Below, in pieces: positions 25,761-35,207 of a stretch of DNA of 64,000 nucleotides (position 1 is the first letter of the stretch; each line of letters begins with the position of its first letter). The notes under the pieces are model-generated. The model saw only the letters and a program-made list of their open reading frames with translations, made no database searches and was not told where the DNA came from. Source of the DNA: an uncultured Flavobacteriales bacterium (lineage in GTDB: Bacteria > Bacteroidota > Bacteroidia > Flavobacteriales > Crocinitomicaceae); assembly GCA_946482515.1 (NCBI GenBank), contig CAMLRS010000002.1, forward strand, positions 1 through 64,000, written 5' to 3'. The position numbers and the translations under genes were made by a program.

Positions 25761-27092
25761 TTACAATGAAATCTGGTACTGTAGTACGTACATATTTTTG
25801 TACATGACTATTTCCCGGGCTCCCGAAATAGTTGTTTCAAAGACCGGACGGCTCTGAATACCGAGCGAAACTTTACCTGTATGCGTTCCGTGGATCAGCC
25901 AGTTGAGACCGGCTTCATACACGATCGCCGCATCATCCAATCCTTCGAAATTGGAATACTGCACCGAAGCGTAAGGCTGTAGAGTTCCGTTATCCGGCAG
26001 CAGGTCGTTGCGGAATTTATAGCCGACTTGTGCAAAGACGATATCACCCGTTCCTATCATCGGGTAGTTGACGCCCGGACCGTTCAAACTTGCGTCCACA
26101 TCAACGCCATTGCCGGGGTTCATCGCACCGTTCATGCGTATGTAATCCCTGCCGAAATCGAAGTTGTTGTAGGCAACGTAAGCTGTGAATGCTGCTCCTT
26201 TTCTTCCAATCGGCAAGTCGGCAAACACATCAACGCCGAGCAGCAACAAATCGGTGCGAACCGTATCGGCGAGCTCGTTCACATGCCACATCGCATTTTT
26301 CTGGTGTACCCAGCCGAAACCGAGATTGAGGATCTTCTTTTTTCCGAGGTACGTTCCGGTCATGTAGGGAACGGTTGTCGTTTCCTTGTCGAAAAACTGC
26401 CACATGAGGTAGCCGTTGGTCTGCATGTAGCCCGGCTCGGTACTGAAATTCGACGTAACTGAAATAGGCGGGATCGTTACGGTGCTGTTGAGCGTCGACA
26501 TCGGACTGGCAATCGCAACGCGGTAATTCAACCGGTGAATATCGCCTTTTGCATACACCGAAAGCTTGCGTACAAATTGTTCGTTCACGCCGTTTGTAGC
26601 CTGCTGGTAAAGCGGAGCATCCAATGTCAAAATGGAAGCTACGGCCGGTGAAGAAAAGCGTGACATACCACTCCAGCCGGTCAGGCCGCCACCCATGTAG
26701 AACCAAGAAGCTGCTTTGTATTCGGTGACCGCGTCGTGGAGAAAAGCACCCGTATGACGTTTTGCCAGGAAACCGAGGTTGTTCTGACCGAACTGGGTAT
26801 AGAGAAACAAACGATCGGTAAGCTGCGCATAAGCCTGCACCCGCCAGCGACGAATCCCGATATCGCCATAAGCTGATTTAGGTGTTCCGTCGATGGTTGT
26901 TCCGGGATTCATTTCCGAATAACGCGCCCAGTTCTGAACAAGAATGGTGCTTTTGAAATAATGTGTCCCGGATGAATTGAACTTGACTTTCAATTCCGGG
27001 ATCACGACACGGGAAGTGTCTCTGATCTTCGCTTTCTGAGCCGTCGCATTCAGGGAAAGAAGGACAACGGCTATCAGGGCAATTATTCTCAT
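25761..27092 (-). CDS. Outer-membrane porin-like beta-barrel protein
   Basis: 443 residues, signal peptide 1-18 (ends NATAQ). The rest alternates hydrophobic/aromatic strands with Gly/Asn turns ('GIRRWRVQAYAQLTDRLFLY', 'VGYKFRNDLL') and ends in '...YQISL', typical of outer-membrane barrels. The 'RRWRVQAYAQ' strand and length fit the phosphate-selective porin (OprO/P-like) family as found in Bacteroidota. Specificity unknown. It is 29 bp downstream of the PafA-type phosphatase gene on the same strand, so phosphate scavenging is a reasonable shared role, inferred only from context. Confidence 0.75.
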   Translation of the reverse strand: MRIIALIAVVLLSLNATAQKAKIRDTSRVVIPELKVKFNSSGTHYFKSTILVQNWARYSEMNPGTTIDGTPKSAYGDIGIRRWRVQAYAQLTDRLFLYTQFGQNNLGFLAKRHTGAFLHDAVTEYKAASWFYMGGGLTGWSGMSRFSSPAVASILTLDAPLYQQATNGVNEQFVRKLSVYAKGDIHRLNYRVAIASPMSTLNSTVTIPPISVTSNFSTEPGYMQTNGYLMWQFFDKETTTVPYMTGTYLGKKKILNLGFGWVHQKNAMWHVNELADTVRTDLLLLGVDVFADLPIGRKGAAFTAYVAYNNFDFGRDYIRMNGAMNPGNGVDVDASLNGPGVNYPMIGTGDIVFAQVGYKFRNDLLPDNGTLQPYASVQYSNFEGLDDAAIVYEAGLNWLIHGTHTGKVSLGIQSRPVFETTISGAREIVMYKNMYVLQYQISL

Positions 27093-27121
27093 TGGATATT
27101 AGGATTTCAGGACGTCAGGAT

Positions 27122-28747
27122 TCAGTGTTGAAGTGCTTCGACCATCGGTTTGCCGATCATGGCGTTCGGGCGCTGGAGCTTCAGAATGTGTACGAGTGTT
27201 GCGGCCGCATCTACGATCTCGTAGGGCGTAAACACATCCTGCTGCGGAATCCCGGTTCCGTAAAAGAGCATCGGCACATGCGTATCGTAGTTGAAAGCCG
27301 AGCCGTGGCTCGTTCCTTTGTGCGCCGATTCGGAGTCGCTTGATTTAGGCAAATAGCCCGGCTGCAAGAGGAAAATGAGCTCACCGTTACGCTCGCGGTC
27401 GAAACCAAGACGCACCATTTCGAGCCACTGATCGCCTTCAGACGGACCGAGCAGCTCATTTTTCGTGTAAGCGGCTTTTACTTCCGGCCACAAACGCACC
27501 TGCTGCTGGATAAATGCAACGATGGCATCAGTTTCGGGAATATTCAGATAAGCCTTCTTCAGGTAAATGTTGTTGTTCTGGATCTTTTCGATCACGTCTG
27601 CACCGAACATTTTGGCACAAGCCGCACGCAATTCCGCAGAACGCGTATCGAGGAACAAATAACCGCCCGGAAGCTGCTTATCGGTGAGTAATTGCGGAAC
27701 GGGAACCACTGCGTGATCGGCTGTCAGGAACAACACGTATTTGCCCTTCCCGACTTCTTTGTCCAAAGTTGCCAGCAGTCGTGCGATCTCACGGTCGAGG
27801 CGCAGGTACATATCTTCCATTTCGAGGGAATACGGTCCGAAAGCGTGTCCGGCAATATCCGGCGTTGAATAGCTGATGGTGAGCATATCGGTTTGCACAT
27901 CCTTGCCCAGCTGCTCGCCACGCAATGCTTCGATCGCGAAATCGGTCAGATAGGTATTGGCAAACGGCAGCGCTGTAAATTCTTCCAGCTGTTCGGCCAT
28001 TGGCAGGTTGCGGAAATCGTAGGGAAACGTCGGTGTTGTCTTGCCACCCAGCAGTTGTTCATACGGCGTATTGTCCAGGTCTTTATACGTGTATTTTTCT
28101 GCCGGATGTAGAAGGTTCCATGGCTGGTTCAGGTAATTATCCACCGGATGAGCGGTATAGAAGCTGCTCACCCATGACGGCAAACTTTCTTTGTAAAACG
28201 TGCTGGTGATGAATTTCCCGGTCGAGTAATCGTACCAGTAAGCGCCGTCGGCCATGTGACCGGCCGGCAGAATGGCGCTGCGGTCTTTGATGGAAACGCC
28301 CACCACTTTCGCATCCGGATAGGTGAGCTTTAGCTGATCGGTGATGGTATTGGCCCGCAGGAAGTGTGGCGAGCACCAGCCGCTTTCTGATTCGCTTCCG
28401 AGCGTTTTCACGGTGGTATCTTCCACGCAGTTCACATCGCGGCCATACGAACGGTGGTACCAGTCGTTGGCTACGATGCCGTGATTGGCCGGCGTTGTTC
28501 CGGTATAAACCGATGCGTGTCCGGGACCGGTAAACGTGGGTACATAATTGTAGGTCACATTCCGGAAATGCGTGCCTTTGTCCATCAAACGACGGAAACC
28601 GTCTTTGCCGAACTGGTCGTAAAAACGATAGAGGTAATCGTAGCACATCTGGTCGACGACAACGCCTACAACGAGCTTCGGTTCCTGGGCTTGTGTGGTT
28701 TTGGCGAGCAGAAGGCAGGCGGCAAGAAGGGAAAAGCAGTTCTTCAT
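27122..28747 (-). CDS. PafA-type secreted alkaline phosphatase
   Basis: 541 residues from ATG 28747. The frame opens nine codons earlier, but 'MKNCFSLLAACLLLAKTTQA' is the signal peptide. Alkaline phosphatase superfamily with two zinc sites: 'VVVDQM' (Asp32), the Thr nucleophile region 'TFTGPGHASVYTG' (about 71-83), a 'SIKDRSAILPAGH' Lys/Arg pair characteristic of PafA monoesterases, 'DIAGHAFGP', 'LTADHAVVP' and a late 'GSAFNYDTHVPMLF' His. The Lys/Arg pair favours a phosphate monoesterase over a phosphodiesterase. Periplasmic. It is followed by the porin gene, making a likely phosphate-uptake pair. Not classic PhoA. Confidence 0.9.
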   Translation of the reverse strand: MKNCFSLLAACLLLAKTTQAQEPKLVVGVVVDQMCYDYLYRFYDQFGKDGFRRLMDKGTHFRNVTYNYVPTFTGPGHASVYTGTTPANHGIVANDWYHRSYGRDVNCVEDTTVKTLGSESESGWCSPHFLRANTITDQLKLTYPDAKVVGVSIKDRSAILPAGHMADGAYWYDYSTGKFITSTFYKESLPSWVSSFYTAHPVDNYLNQPWNLLHPAEKYTYKDLDNTPYEQLLGGKTTPTFPYDFRNLPMAEQLEEFTALPFANTYLTDFAIEALRGEQLGKDVQTDMLTISYSTPDIAGHAFGPYSLEMEDMYLRLDREIARLLATLDKEVGKGKYVLFLTADHAVVPVPQLLTDKQLPGGYLFLDTRSAELRAACAKMFGADVIEKIQNNNIYLKKAYLNIPETDAIVAFIQQQVRLWPEVKAAYTKNELLGPSEGDQWLEMVRLGFDRERNGELIFLLQPGYLPKSSDSESAHKGTSHGSAFNYDTHVPMLFYGTGIPQQDVFTPYEIVDAAATLVHILKLQRPNAMIGKPMVEALQH

Positions 28748-29050
28748 TTCGGGAAATTTTACGTCCGGTAGCAAAACTAACGAATTGACGCGAATTGTGG
28801 GTTTCCGGTGATTCGGCAGATTGGTGTGGTTAGTTGGTGAAGTGCTGAGTGTTTTTTCTTTCCCTGCGAATCCCGACCAACTTCGTAGTCGGGACAGGTT
28901 AGCGAATACACACGAATTTTAGGTGTAAAGTGCTGGTGTTGTTTTTTTGTGGGAATTGGCGCGAATTAGTTGTCAGCTTTGCTGACGGCCAGGTGCTTTC
29001 AGCAATCGAATAATTGGTAAATTTCAGGATTCGAAACCATCAGATCGACT
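28748..29050. other. Spacer without genes between PafA-like and WG-repeat genes
   Basis: Divergent spacer of about 300 bp. I see no ORF of interest. Promoters for both genes must lie here but I find no clear -33/-7 pair. Its middle half is filled by the degraded MITE-like repeat described separately (28852-28986). Confidence 0.5.
28852..28986. repeat. Degraded MITE-like element with inserted palindrome (copy 3)
   Basis: The left end (CTTTCCCTGCGAAT, 28858-28871) matches the inverted end of copy 2. It is interrupted by a 30-bp block with palindrome TCCCGAC...GTCGGGA (28871-28894), and the bases GCGAAT are repeated on both sides of the block (28866-28871 and 28902-28907). Removing the block and one GCGAAT restores the CGAATACACACGAAT end sequence. 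A second small palindrome, GTCAGC-TTT-GCTGAC, lies at 28972-28986, sharing its half site with the palindrome at 784. Confidence 0.65.
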
Positions 29051-30769
29051 ATGCGCTTTCTTTTATTTTTGCTGTTTATTGGTTGCACTCAGCTTCGGGC
29101 GCAGACGCCTTGTTCGGATTTTGATCGTCAGGTTGATAGCGTCCTGGCCACAGGATATTCAGCACACATCAGTTTTCTGAAGCTGGCTTTTCACAAGCAT
29201 GTGCAATGCCTGAAAACGGCAGATCCGCAGCTTTTTGATAAGATCAGGTATTTCGATTTCATTTTGAAAGGTGACAATGATGTATTCATCGGCATGATCG
29301 ACGACCATTATGTGCTGTTGGACAAAGAATACCAGCTGCTGAAAGCCATTGATGATCCCAGCCCTTACCGATCTGATAAATTAGAAATTTTACCTTTTAA
29401 GGGTGGTTATGCCAAGATCATCGGGCCGGAGGAAAAGCTGATGGATGAGAACGGCACCATTCTCACGCAGTTCGTTGGAAAAAAAGTATATCCGGTAAAA
29501 CATGGCGTGTTCGTTCAAAAAACGGATGATGAAGTAGTCTTTGTTTCAGCTGAAGGCCAAGCACTGTCGACCTGGAAAGGAACCTTGTGGGGACAGGAAA
29601 AAACGTTAGGGAAAACATATATCCGAATTGGACAATCCGGCTCTTTTGTGCTGTTGGACGAAGACGGTCAGTCGGTTTGCAACAACATGAAATCCTGCCT
29701 GGTCGTACAGGAAGGAAAACTGTTGATGATCAAGACGGTTTCAGGTCAGGCGATTGTTCTCGACACTGCCGGCACTGTTGTTTTCACCAGCGATGACAAC
29801 ACCGATACGCAATTCGGGTTGACCGGATGCATCGTTACAAAGAACGGGCAAAAGGGCTTTCTCGACTTTCAGACATTTGTATTGCATCCGCTCGACGACA
29901 AGAACTTTTTTCCGGTCAGTAACCAGGTGCTGGGTCAGGAAGAAAAAGGGCTCTACCGCTTTGCAACCATTCATGGCCAGGAGCTGTATCCGCACAATTA
30001 CAAACCGGCATCCGAATGGAAGCTGGATTATTTTTACAAAGGCGATACCGTGTTCCAGCTGGTCGGTACCGAAATGATGCCACTTCCGGTTACAAAAGCG
30101 CAATGGATGAAGAAAACCGCCATCGGAAATTCCATCTATGTGATCCGTAAAGAGCGCTACTGTCTGTTTAACGCTGAAACCCGCGAGTTCCTTGAACAGG
30201 AATTTGACAAAATGGAAAAAGAGAAGCTTGGAGACTGGATACTTTCCGATGAAAAAACAGGATTTACAGTTTCAGCCAACGAACGTTTCAAGGGCTTTCT
30301 ATGCAAGCTTCACTCCGATTTTTTCGTGATGGATAGTACGCTTACCAAACGTATTTCACCTGTTATGGACACGATTTTCACGCTTGGCCCGGATACCTAT
30401 AAATTCCGCGACCGGAATGGAAAATGGGGCTTTCTTTCTGCTGGCGGGCAGGTCGTATGTTCAGCCAATTACGACGATATCACCCGACAGGCATATATAG
30501 GTTATATCATCATCCAAAACGATAAAAGAGGCATCATCGATTCGGATGAAAACAGTCTTATTCCTTGTGAATACAAGACTTTTTTCCGGATTCACAATCA
30601 TTTTATTATAGCAAGTAAAGAGGATCAGAACTATTTGTTCGACATCTACGGCAGGCTGATTCTCGATCACCCGGTACGATCGGCACAAATCACCTTCGAA
30701 AACGGGAAGCTCAATTGCTATTACCCGACAGAATCGGGCACGGCTATGAAAACGATCGCCACTTATTGA
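29051..30769 (+). CDS. Secreted WG-repeat-like protein
   Basis: 572 residues with a signal peptide (1-18, ends RAQ) and no membrane segment after it. Residues from about 100 on alternate short beta-strand repeats with turns such as 'KNGQKGFLDFQTF', 'RNGKWGFLSAGG' and 'NDKRGIIDSDENSLIPCEY', the pattern of WG (KWG) repeats that build beta-propeller-like folds. Function of such proteins is unknown. Several Cys pairs occur in the N-terminal 70 residues. The stop lies 25 bases before the -7 box of the miaE gene. No T9SS sorting domain at the C terminus, so probably periplasmic or outer-membrane-associated. Confidence 0.7.
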   Translation: MRFLLFLLFIGCTQLRAQTPCSDFDRQVDSVLATGYSAHISFLKLAFHKHVQCLKTADPQLFDKIRYFDFILKGDNDVFIGMIDDHYVLLDKEYQLLKAIDDPSPYRSDKLEILPFKGGYAKIIGPEEKLMDENGTILTQFVGKKVYPVKHGVFVQKTDDEVVFVSAEGQALSTWKGTLWGQEKTLGKTYIRIGQSGSFVLLDEDGQSVCNNMKSCLVVQEGKLLMIKTVSGQAIVLDTAGTVVFTSDDNTDTQFGLTGCIVTKNGQKGFLDFQTFVLHPLDDKNFFPVSNQVLGQEEKGLYRFATIHGQELYPHNYKPASEWKLDYFYKGDTVFQLVGTEMMPLPVTKAQWMKKTAIGNSIYVIRKERYCLFNAETREFLEQEFDKMEKEKLGDWILSDEKTGFTVSANERFKGFLCKLHSDFFVMDSTLTKRISPVMDTIFTLGPDTYKFRDRNGKWGFLSAGGQVVCSANYDDITRQAYIGYIIIQNDKRGIIDSDENSLIPCEYKTFFRIHNHFIIASKEDQNYLFDIYGRLILDHPVRSAQITFENGKLNCYYPTESGTAMKTIATY

Positions 30770-30794
30770 TCCTTCGGTTTTCAGCGCGGTGTTG

Positions 30795-30802
30795 TATCTT
30801 TG
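30795..30802 (+). promoter_or_regulatory. Putative -7 box (TAnnTTTG) of miaE
   Basis: TATCTTTG lies 18 bases upstream of the ATG at 30821. The distance leaves a short leader and shows that a TTG at 30800, in frame with miaE, belongs to the promoter rather than being the start codon. A -33 TTG is not obvious. Confidence 0.6.
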
Positions 30803-30820
30803 CCCCGAAATACGAAACAA

Positions 30821-31411
30821 ATGCTCGGACTGAAGTTGCCAACCGACCCGCGATGGGTGAATATCGTTGAAAAGAACATTTCGGAGATCCTCACGGATCA
30901 CGCCTATTGCGAACAGAAAGCCGCAACGAATGCCATCACGATCATCGTCAAGTTTCCGGAATACCCGGACGTGGTGAAAGCCATGGTGGAGCTGTGCCAG
31001 GAAGAAATGGAACACTTCGGAATGGTACACGACAAGCTGATCGAGCGCGGCTACCAGCTTGGACTGGAGCGCAAAGACGCTTACGTGAATGACCTGGCGG
31101 ATTACCTCAAAAACAAGTATCCGGGCGATTCACGCGTGAGCTTTTTCGTGAACCGCATGTTGTTTTCGGCCATGATCGAAGCACGCAGCTGTGAGCGTTT
31201 CCGCCTGTTATCGGAAGAGATCAACGATGAAGACCTGCGCGTTTTTTACCGCGAGCTGATGGAAAGCGAAGCGCGTCATTACACCAGCTTCCTGGGCTTT
31301 GCCCGCAAACACGGTCAGGGAATCGATGTCGACGCCCGCTGGAAAGACTTCCTCGAATTCGAAGCTACGCTGATGGATAAGTATGGGAAGGAAGAGACCA
31401 TCCACGGATAA
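30821..31411 (+). CDS. miaE: tRNA-(ms2io6A37) hydroxylase MiaE
   Basis: 196 residues from ATG 30821. Non-haem di-iron oxygenase of the ferritin-like fold that hydroxylates the isopentenyl group of ms2i6A37 in tRNA. The di-iron ligands are visible in order: Glu in the first helix ('DHAYCEQKAA'), 'CQEEMEHFG' (Glu and His), 'MIEARSCERF' (Glu) and 'MESEARHYTSF' (Glu and His). Length normal. A second RNA-modifying gene in the window besides tsaD and the RsmF-like gene. Convergent with the LytTR regulator gene across a tandem-repeat spacer. Confidence 0.92.
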   Translation: MLGLKLPTDPRWVNIVEKNISEILTDHAYCEQKAATNAITIIVKFPEYPDVVKAMVELCQEEMEHFGMVHDKLIERGYQLGLERKDAYVNDLADYLKNKYPGDSRVSFFVNRMLFSAMIEARSCERFRLLSEEINDEDLRVFYRELMESEARHYTSFLGFARKHGQGIDVDARWKDFLEFEATLMDKYGKEETIHG

Positions 31412-31513
31412 ATGCAGAATTCAGAATGCATAATTCAGAATGCATAATTCAGAATGCATAATTCAGAATTATGAATTATCAAGGCTTAATAATTCATAAT
31501 TACGAATTGATAA
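31412..31513. repeat. 14-bp tandem repeat with fold-back arm (AATTCAGAATGCAT)
   Basis: The unit AATTCAGAATGCAT is repeated about three and a half times from 31418 to 31469, followed by ATGAATTAT and complementary ATAATTCATAATTACGAATT words up to the regulator stop. The RNA can fold into a long AT hairpin and may terminate both convergent genes. Low complexity, no coding capacity. Confidence 0.75.
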
Positions 31514-32269
31514 TTAGAGAAAGAATTCGTTCATCTCCCGTAAAATATCGTCTTTCTTCTGGCGCGAGATCGGTACGAGGGTTCCATTGGTGAGCTTGAG
31601 CATGCCGCCGTCTTCCTTGACGTATTCCTGTAAGTAATTCATGTTGACCACAAACGATTTGTGCGGTCGCAGGAAAAGCTTGTTGCTTTCCAGCTTATCG
31701 GAGAAGTATTTCAAAGGCTTGGAAACAACCACCAGTCGCTTGTCGCTGAAGTGAATGTTGCAATACGAACCGTCGGCTTCGAGGTACACAATGCTGTCGA
31801 GCTGCACGAATTTCATGCCGTCGGCAGTTGGAATGGCGAGCTTTCGATCGGAGTTCCCGTATTGTGCCATCCAGTTTTGCAGGTTGGTTTGCTGGTTGGT
31901 CGTCGAGGAAACTTCCATGGCGTGATTAACGGCTTCCACAAATGCTTCCGGATCAATTGGCTTGAGCAGGTAATCGAGCGCATGGTAGCGAAAGGCTTTC
32001 ACGGCAAAATGGTCGAACGCGGTCGTAAAGATCACATTGAAATCCAGCTCATGGAGGTTATCGAGCAGCTCGAAGCCCGTTCCGTCGCTGAGGTTGATGT
32101 CGAGGAAGAGAATATCCGGCTTTTCCTTTTCGAGCAGGTTCAATCCTTCTTCCATACTCCCGGCTTCACCGATAACCGCCAGCTGCGGCGCATACCGCTC
32201 GATGTACTTGCTGATAATTCTCCGGGCGTCCTGTTCGTCATCAATAATGATCGCTGTCTTCTGGCTCAT
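31514..32269 (-). CDS. LytTR-family response regulator
   Basis: 251 residues from ATG 32269 ('MSQKTAIIIDDEQDARRI'). The frame continues 42 bases upstream but the receiver domain starts here. Receiver domain 1-120 with the acidic pocket DDE at 10-12, phospho-acceptor Asp57 in 'ILFLDINLSDG', Thr in 'IFTTAFDHF' and Lys in 'YLLKPID'. LytTR DNA-binding domain about 145-250 ('FVQLDSIVYLEADGSYCNIHF', 'FLRPHKSFVVNMNYL'). It overlaps the upstream kinase gene by 29 bases. Cognate sensors are one or both of the two kinases directly upstream. Regulon unknown. Confidence 0.93.
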   Translation of the reverse strand: MSQKTAIIIDDEQDARRIISKYIERYAPQLAVIGEAGSMEEGLNLLEKEKPDILFLDINLSDGTGFELLDNLHELDFNVIFTTAFDHFAVKAFRYHALDYLLKPIDPEAFVEAVNHAMEVSSTTNQQTNLQNWMAQYGNSDRKLAIPTADGMKFVQLDSIVYLEADGSYCNIHFSDKRLVVVSKPLKYFSDKLESNKLFLRPHKSFVVNMNYLQEYVKEDGGMLKLTNGTLVPISRQKKDDILREMNEFFL

Positions 32270-35207
32270 AGTACGTTCGTATTGGTAGTTGTAATAAAAT
32301 CCTGGTTCCATCCGGCTCGTCGTCTTTCATCTTGTCGATGATCTCCACACGGAAATGATTACCAAGGTCTTTGTTAAAGAAACGTAAACGTTCCTGCGTA
32401 ATTGTGGTCCCGAATGACCGGTGTTCTGTTTTCTTGCGCTTTCCGGCGGCATGTCGCCCCACACCGTTGTCGTCGATACTGATAACCAGATGGTTGCTCT
32501 CGTTCACTTCGAAAACAATTTTTATCAGGCCGCCATTCTCCAGCAATGCCACACCATGCAGGATCGCATTTTCGACATAAGGCTGGATCAGCATGGGTGG
32601 TATGAGGTAATGCAATTCGGTGGCCGATAAGCGGCTCTGGATCTCGAAGGTGAATTTGTTCCGGAAGCGCATCTGTTCGAGCTCGAGGTAATCTTTCAGG
32701 ATTTTGATCTCCTGCTCGATCCGGATGTAACGCTCGCGCGAGTTGGCCAGTGTTTGGCGGATCAGCGACGAGAATTTGAGCAGATAGCGCTCTGCTTTTT
32801 CGTTTTCTTCATACACCAGGAAGCTCTGGATGGAGTTCAGCGAATTGAAAATGAAATGCGGATTCATCTGCGCGCTGAGGGCTTTCTGTTCGAGCTGGTT
32901 GATGCGCGTTTCGTAGTAGTGGCGGCGATTGATCTGGCGGATGCGCACGCGGAACAGGTAAAACACGATGGCCGAGAACACCAGGAAACAGGCCGTTATA
33001 AAGTACCACTTCATCCAGAACGGACTGTTGATCGTAAAGGTGTAAATGGTCTTGGAAACGATCCACGTACCGTTGCCGTCGCGGTAGGAAACTTCCAGCG
33101 CGTAATCTCCCGGAGAAGGATCGTTGAGCGTGATCTTCGGTTCCCATGCTGCAATCCAGGGATCTTCCGGGTGAAGGCGGTAGCGGAACAAATGGTACGG
33201 CGCCGCACTGAAGTTGGTGGTGCGGAAGGTGATCTCCATGAACGATGTGCCTGCTTCGTAGAAATGCCGTGAAAGCGGCTGTTCGCCCCGCAGCGTTCGG
33301 ATGCCGCTCAGGAACAGGTTCGACGGATTGTTTTTTGGTGGCAAAAGGTCCAGCGGCAACACAGAAATCCCGGCTTTTGTTCCCACCCAGATCCGTTTGG
33401 ATGTTTCATCTACGTAAACCGAATTGATTTCGTTGGAGATCAACCCGTTTTTAGTCGTAAAATGCCGCATCGTGTAACGCTCCCCTTTCAACTCGACCAT
33501 CGTCAATCCTTTGTTCGAGCCTACCCACAAGCGTTTGGAAGCGTCGAGGTAGAGGAAATTGATCTGATTGCTCAACAGGCCGTCTTTTTCCGTCAGATTG
33601 CGGTAGATTTTTTCGTTTTTGAAAAAGTACACGCCCGCTCCACGGGTTCCTGTAATGACTCCCAGGTTGCGATCGTAGGCCAGGTCGCTTACCCGCAAAT
33701 GGAACAAGGTGTCCCGGTGATCCATTGCAAAAGCCATGTTATCGCCTATTCTGAACAAACCGTAGCGGTTGCCACCGTATACATTCTGCTGATCATCCAT
33801 CACCAACGCATCGAAGGATTGCTGGACTTTCTCATCGGCATAAAAAATAGAGCTATAAAGGACGCTGGTCTTTTTTCGGGCATTAGTCATCAGCACTCCT
33901 CCACAAAACGAGAGTATGTGGTCCTGATCGGCAAAAACTTCTTCGGCCCTGAGATAGCTGTAGTAGGGATCGGGATGTGTCAGGTTGATAAAAATCGGAT
34001 GGACTTTCTCAATGCCCGGATGGCCTGAAATAACCAGCTTGTCCCTGAACCGGGCGATCGAAGAACGGGTGTAAAAGAACCGGCCGAAACGCGTCCAGGG
34101 TGCATTCATCTGCTGGATAGTTCCCATGCCGAAGAGCACAAATACGTTGTTTCCGACGCCATTGATCGAGTTGATAAAATTTTCCACCAAACCGTTCTGC
34201 GTGGTGTAATGGACCACCTTCGGGAAGGGCATATACATCACACCCGCTTCGAGCGTGGTAAACCAATAACCGCCTTCGGAATCTTTATTGATAGAGCTGA
34301 CCGAATAGCCTGAAAAAAAACGGCCGACTTCATGCAGCGTATTGGTCCGGTAATCGTAGTTGTATTCGATCACGCCTTTTTGCAGGTAGCCGATCCACAG
34401 CGAGCTGCCATCGCTGTAAAAACCGATTGCATCGCCGGTGTTGGTGAGCTGTTTGAGCTTGCCGTTCCGGACACAATTGATGTTCCTGTTTTCGATGATG
34501 AACAATTGTGACTGATGCAAGAGCAACCGCGTATCGAGCCCGGCAACCAGTTCTCCCGGGTACGACCATTTACCGTTGCGGAGCAGGTTTAAACGGACTT
34601 TCACCGATTTTGTACCCGACAGATCATTCCGCGTATAGAAGTTCAGCTCTGTACCGATCTGCTCAATGACATAGCGTCCGTTGCCGGGGTATTTTTCTTC
34701 CACCGTACCGTTCGGGCTGATGGAAATCCCGCCGATGCCGCGCAGACTATATGTGAGCGTGCCATCGCGCGCTACCCGGATCTGTTTTACCCCGGTACGA
34801 ATGCCCAGGATGCGTTTCCGGATGATGTGGTTGAAGGGATATTGCGTGATCTTATTGTTCTCATAATAACTCAAAGTCCCGGCCAGCGACAGGAACCAGA
34901 TCCGGCCTTTGAAATCTTCGTAAAAGGACAGCACAACGTTGTCGGTGAGGCCGTCGTTGGTTGTAAAAACCGTAAAGCGGTAGCCGTCGAAACGCGCAAC
35001 GCCCCGGTCGGTGGCAATCCACAGGTAACCTGACTTATCCTGGTAAGTTTCATAGGTTTCCGAGCTGGGCAGTCCGCTGGCTGCATTAAAGCTCCGGAAA
35101 GAAGGCTTCGGTGGCAGCAGCGGCTTCTGGCCTGCAACCGGACCGCACAAAAACAATCCGCAGAGCAGCCAAAAGAAAACAGGTCTTATGTACTTATGCA
35201 GCTTCAT
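32241..35207 (-). CDS. Sensor histidine kinase, Reg_prop/Y_Y_Y/LytS-type (second of two)
   Basis: 988 residues. Signal peptide about 1-26 (ends PVAGQ). Periplasmic beta-propeller of Reg_prop repeats ('GYLWIATDRGVARFDGYRF', 'GRIWFLSLAG', 'RIWVGTKAGISVL'), a Y_Y_Y domain about 630-720, one membrane helix about 733-754, then a LytS-type His_kinase domain with His784 in 'MNPHFIFNSLNS', an N-box 'QPYVENAILHG' (875-885) and G-box 'DDNGVG' (912-917). No receiver domain, so not a hybrid. Unlike many such sensors it has a separate regulator, the LytTR gene overlapping its 3' end. Start overlaps the stop of the paralogous kinase by four bases. Confidence 0.93.
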   Translation of the reverse strand: MKLHKYIRPVFFWLLCGLFLCGPVAGQKPLLPPKPSFRSFNAASGLPSSETYETYQDKSGYLWIATDRGVARFDGYRFTVFTTNDGLTDNVVLSFYEDFKGRIWFLSLAGTLSYYENNKITQYPFNHIIRKRILGIRTGVKQIRVARDGTLTYSLRGIGGISISPNGTVEEKYPGNGRYVIEQIGTELNFYTRNDLSGTKSVKVRLNLLRNGKWSYPGELVAGLDTRLLLHQSQLFIIENRNINCVRNGKLKQLTNTGDAIGFYSDGSSLWIGYLQKGVIEYNYDYRTNTLHEVGRFFSGYSVSSINKDSEGGYWFTTLEAGVMYMPFPKVVHYTTQNGLVENFINSINGVGNNVFVLFGMGTIQQMNAPWTRFGRFFYTRSSIARFRDKLVISGHPGIEKVHPIFINLTHPDPYYSYLRAEEVFADQDHILSFCGGVLMTNARKKTSVLYSSIFYADEKVQQSFDALVMDDQQNVYGGNRYGLFRIGDNMAFAMDHRDTLFHLRVSDLAYDRNLGVITGTRGAGVYFFKNEKIYRNLTEKDGLLSNQINFLYLDASKRLWVGSNKGLTMVELKGERYTMRHFTTKNGLISNEINSVYVDETSKRIWVGTKAGISVLPLDLLPPKNNPSNLFLSGIRTLRGEQPLSRHFYEAGTSFMEITFRTTNFSAAPYHLFRYRLHPEDPWIAAWEPKITLNDPSPGDYALEVSYRDGNGTWIVSKTIYTFTINSPFWMKWYFITACFLVFSAIVFYLFRVRIRQINRRHYYETRINQLEQKALSAQMNPHFIFNSLNSIQSFLVYEENEKAERYLLKFSSLIRQTLANSRERYIRIEQEIKILKDYLELEQMRFRNKFTFEIQSRLSATELHYLIPPMLIQPYVENAILHGVALLENGGLIKIVFEVNESNHLVISIDDNGVGRHAAGKRKKTEHRSFGTTITQERLRFFNKDLGNHFRVEIIDKMKDDEPDGTRILLQLPIRTYYEPEDSDHY

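Noticed and set aside
25564..25857. A 97-codon plus-strand frame
   Set aside because: It overlaps the start of the CHAP-like gene and the end of the porin gene antisense; no features.
30800..30820. TTG at 30800 as the miaE start
   Set aside because: The TTG is part of the TATCTTTG -7 box; ATG 30821 starts the conserved sequence.
31412..31513. Possible CRISPR array in the 14-bp repeats
   Set aside because: Tandem without spacers, followed by complementary words; a fold-back repeat.
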